NCBI GenBank assembly: GCA_947630765.1
Contig: CANRIX010000017.1
Coordinates: 1-43,562 of the forward strand
DNA: 43,562 nucleotides
DNA from: an uncultured Clostridia bacterium
GTDB lineage: Bacteria > Bacillota > Clostridia > Oscillospirales > CAG-382
Reading direction: 5' to 3'
The notes below the pieces were generated by a model. The model saw only the letters and a program-made list of their open reading frames with translations, made no database searches and had not been told where the DNA came from. Made by a program: the position numbers and the translations under genes. Below, piece after piece: positions 41,324 to 43,562 of this stretch. How positions within the stretch are numbered: position 1 is the stretch's first letter; every line of letters begins with the position of its first letter.

Positions 41324-43417
41324 TTATGCGGTTTTGCTCCGTTTCAGAACCAAAACGGCGGTGCCCACCGCGACAACCGCCGCGACGGCACAGGCGATGA
41401 ACACCCAAAACAGGACGTTCGTCCCGCCGCCCGAACCGCCGGACGGTACGATTTCCGCAGGCGATCCGACCAGCACGCAGACGATCAACTCCTCCACGGG
41501 ATTCTGCCCGTCGTCGTATTCCAGCAGGATCGTGTCCTCCCCGTTGAAGTCCGCGTCGGGGATATAGGCGATGCTCCTGCGGTCCGCCATAACCTGCGCA
41601 CGCCCGTGCCCGCATTCGACGACCTCCACCCGCAAGTCTCCGTAAAAGGAGTCGTCGTCCGTCACCGTCAGCGGGATCTGGCACCGCTCTCCGGGCAGGA
41701 TCTCCGGAAGTTCGCCGATCATGACGGTCGGGGGAAGATTTTCATAGGTTCCCTTGAGGAACCGATAGGTGCAGTCATACAGCCTGCGCAGCCGCTTGCC
41801 ATTCGCCGTCGAAGTATCGGCATGGCAGAAGTCGCTCAAGGCGCCCGGTCCCGCGCCCTGGTAGAAGGTGTGCAGGGCGTCCATATACCCGGTCTGTGCG
41901 CCGACGTACAGGTAACGCTCGTAGGTGTGGCAGTTGTCGACGGCGTCGGCGCCTGTGAAGAAGGAGGGCTCGTTGGTCTCGACCTCCACGCCGAGGTGAT
42001 AGGTCCCCGCCGCTTCCGCGAACTCCCAGAGCATCTCCGTGTCGAAGTAGGCGCGGTCGTTCGAAAAGGCGACGTTCGGTTGCATGACCGCGCCGGAAAA
42101 CCCAAGCGACTGCCAATCGTCAAACCCGACGGAGAGGTAGAACGGGTCGAACAGGACCTGCTTTCCCGCGTCCCGCAGCGCTTGCAGCGCGTCGGTCGTG
42201 AAATTCCGCTCGTCCGCCGACCAGCTTTCGTTCATTTCCTCCTCGTACCAGTAGTAGCCGACGAAGTCCAGCCGGGAAAAGCCCGCGTTTGCAAACCGTT
42301 CGGTCAGGTATTCGTCGTACCACCGCACGATCGCGACCCGGTCCGCCGCCGTCGCGCAGGACTCCGCCGTGCCGTCGCCGTCGAGGTCGCCGAAGGCGCC
42401 GCTCAGCACGCCGGGGTACGGCATGGTCAGCAGGACCGGGAATTTGCGGTCCGACGGCAGACCGAGCGCGTCGAACACCTGCCCGACGACCGTATTCAGC
42501 GCGTCGAGCTCGTATCCCTCCGCAAACAGGAAGTCCGTATAGTAGACCCAATCCGACTGCACGGCGGGCGGATACTTGGAGGTCCGCACGAGCGACCCGC
42601 CGGACGGGTAAGCGACCGACACGCACGGCACGAACGCGACCGCGTCGAACATCGTGTCCTGTATTTCCCCGCTTTCGGACAGGTAGGCGATGTACGGGAG
42701 CATTTCCTCGACCGTGTTGTTCGCGCGCTCCTGCGCCGCCGGATAGGAACCGTTGTAGAGCTTGATGATGTCGGTGATGCGGTAGTCGTCCCCGTCAAGC
42801 CCCGTGCAGTAGAACGGTTCGACCGGGTCGTCCGGGACGAAGGACTTCTCCGCGCCGGTCAGCTCGCGGTACCCGTATACCTCGATCTCGTCGCAGCAGG
42901 CGAAGATGTCGCAGCAAAATTCCACCCGCACATACGTCGCCGCATACGCCTCGACCGTCAGTTCCGCGTCGTACCGCTGCGCCGAGGCACTCTGCGGGAA
43001 GGACGGCGACGTTTCCCCGGCGAGGAACCAGTTCTCCCCGTCGTCGGAAAGGTACAGACGGACGTACCGCGGCGCCTGATAGCCCGCGCCGTGATAGAAC
43101 CCGGCGGCAAGCCCCGTCACCGCGACCGGCGCGTCGAACGCGAAGGTCACATACCGCGAACGCGAACGGAACGCCCTGTACCACGCGTCCTCCGACGGAC
43201 CGCCCGTCGCCCGCACGCCGTCCGTCAGCTGTCTGGCGTCGACGTCGTACTTCTGAGCGCCGTCGGAATAGTTGGAATAGGAATGTGCCGTGGGAACGCT
43301 GTTTTCGACCGTGTACGCCATTCCCCGCACGAGGTTTTCGCTTTCCGCCGCACGCACGTGCGCCGCCGCGAACGGCATCACCAGCGCAAGCAGCAACAGC
43401 CAGCAGAGCTTTTTCAT
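41324..43417 (-). CDS. Secreted, membrane-anchored DUF4855 protein
   Basis: A 697-residue surface protein. A signal peptide (MKKLCWLLLLALVMPFAAAHVRA) is followed by a discoidin/F5-8C-like beta domain (about 28-185, DDGENWFLAGE, YVRVEFCCDIFACCDEIEVYGY). Then comes the DUF4855 region (about 205-560) with TIM-barrel-like features: LDFVGYYWYEEEMNESW, GKQVLFDPFY, MQPNVAF, LGVEVETNEP and YQGAG. An Ig/cadherin-like beta domain (about 565-655) precedes a Gly-rich linker and a C-terminal helix (VLFWVFIACAVAAVVAVGTAVLVL) with a KRS tail. DUF4855 resembles glycoside hydrolases; acidic residues in YYWYEEEMNESW could be catalytic, an inference. A strong promoter stands just upstream. Confidence 0.85.
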   Translation of the reverse strand: MKKLCWLLLLALVMPFAAAHVRAAESENLVRGMAYTVENSVPTAHSYSNYSDGAQKYDVDARQLTDGVRATGGPSEDAWYRAFRSRSRYVTFAFDAPVAVTGLAAGFYHGAGYQAPRYVRLYLSDDGENWFLAGETSPSFPQSASAQRYDAELTVEAYAATYVRVEFCCDIFACCDEIEVYGYRELTGAEKSFVPDDPVEPFYCTGLDGDDYRITDIIKLYNGSYPAAQERANNTVEEMLPYIAYLSESGEIQDTMFDAVAFVPCVSVAYPSGGSLVRTSKYPPAVQSDWVYYTDFLFAEGYELDALNTVVGQVFDALGLPSDRKFPVLLTMPYPGVLSGAFGDLDGDGTAESCATAADRVAIVRWYDEYLTERFANAGFSRLDFVGYYWYEEEMNESWSADERNFTTDALQALRDAGKQVLFDPFYLSVGFDDWQSLGFSGAVMQPNVAFSNDRAYFDTEMLWEFAEAAGTYHLGVEVETNEPSFFTGADAVDNCHTYERYLYVGAQTGYMDALHTFYQGAGPGALSDFCHADTSTANGKRLRRLYDCTYRFLKGTYENLPPTVMIGELPEILPGERCQIPLTVTDDDSFYGDLRVEVVECGHGRAQVMADRRSIAYIPDADFNGEDTILLEYDDGQNPVEELIVCVLVGSPAEIVPSGGSGGGTNVLFWVFIACAVAAVVAVGTAVLVLKRSKTA

Positions 43418-43452
43418 GGGTTCTTCCCCGTCCTTTCGATCCCTTTCTTGGT

Positions 43453-43481
43453 ATTATACCACAGCAGACCGAAAAAAGCAA
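43453..43481 (-). promoter_or_regulatory. Sigma-A promoter of the DUF4855 gene
   Basis: On the minus strand TTGCTT (43481-43476), a 17-nt spacer and TATAAT (43458-43453), about 36 nt before the start codon. A CCCGAA/TTCGGG hairpin lies immediately upstream (about 43486-43505). Confidence 0.8.
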
Positions 43482-43540
43482 GCCCCCGAAAGCACCCTTC
43501 GGGACGCCCGTGCATAGACTTTCTCTGAGAGGTGTTCGAC

Positions 43541-43562
43541 ATGGGTGAACCAAATGTTATCG
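43541..43562 (+). CDS. 5' end of a gene running off the window (partial)
   Basis: ATG 43541 is preceded by GAGAGG with 8-nt spacing and opens MGEPNVI before the window ends. Only seven codons are visible, so the product cannot be named. It is divergent from the DUF4855 gene. The ribosome site is the only support. Confidence 0.4.

Overview
The window comes from a GC-rich, endospore-forming member of the Clostridia (Bacillota), probably one of the high-GC gut lineages. Four things support this: a spoVB-like/mazG/hup/rqcP/yabP/yabQ/divIC/S1 block in the Bacillus-Clostridium order; a CIRCE-type HrcA operator in front of groES-groEL; CdaA/CdaR cyclic-di-AMP synthesis; and clean sigma-A promoters of the TTGACA-17-TATAAT type with strong Shine-Dalgarno sites. 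No tRNA, rRNA, CRISPR array or prophage was seen. Most of it is conserved chromosomal backbone on the minus strand, and the long plus-strand reading frames there are antisense shadows.

Layout. 1-2300 is accessory: the 3' end of an unidentified gene with a terminator around its stop codon, a complete IS3-family element (about 172-1381, frameshifted orfA/orfB, 3-bp flanking repeat) and an XRE regulator with a near-perfect promoter and a dyad operator. 2310-7276 holds an ABC-class ATPase (COG3044 type) behind a structured leader, mntP, and groEL/groES with CIRCE. 7277-9317 has a THUMP-type RNA methyltransferase and a fumarase alpha subunit without its beta partner. 9327-14029 is the sporulation/division block. 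14033-23361 continues upstream of it with a nucleoside kinase-like protein, hemZ, dtd, rel, recJ, cdaR and cdaA, all tightly packed behind one strong promoter at about 23400-23428. That one transcript could link cyclic-di-AMP and (p)ppGpp metabolism with DNA repair.

23445-34672 is a second long unit (SpoU-type rRNA methyltransferase, dprA, topA, rnc, radical SAM, smc, ftsY, XTP/dITP pyrophosphatase) driven from a promoter embedded in the 3' end and terminator of prmC. 34748-36887 is prmC plus a DUF1385/YqhQ membrane protein carrying an unusual inserted domain. It is transcribed divergently, from overlapping -10 elements, from an RNHCP zinc protein and an unknown membrane protein (36986-38425). 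The right end has feoB/feoA, a divergent orphan mazF with a complex dyad in front, and a large secreted, membrane-anchored DUF4855 protein. A new plus-strand gene appears to start in the last 22 bases.

The observation most likely to be new is the leader of the ABC-class ATPase gene (about 4166-4384, minus strand). It has a consensus promoter, a strong Shine-Dalgarno and 29-codon upstream ORF, a long-range helix that covers that Shine-Dalgarno, an intrinsic terminator, and an upstream segment able to pair with the terminator's 5' arm. This looks like an attenuator or riboswitch, and I could not match it to a known class.
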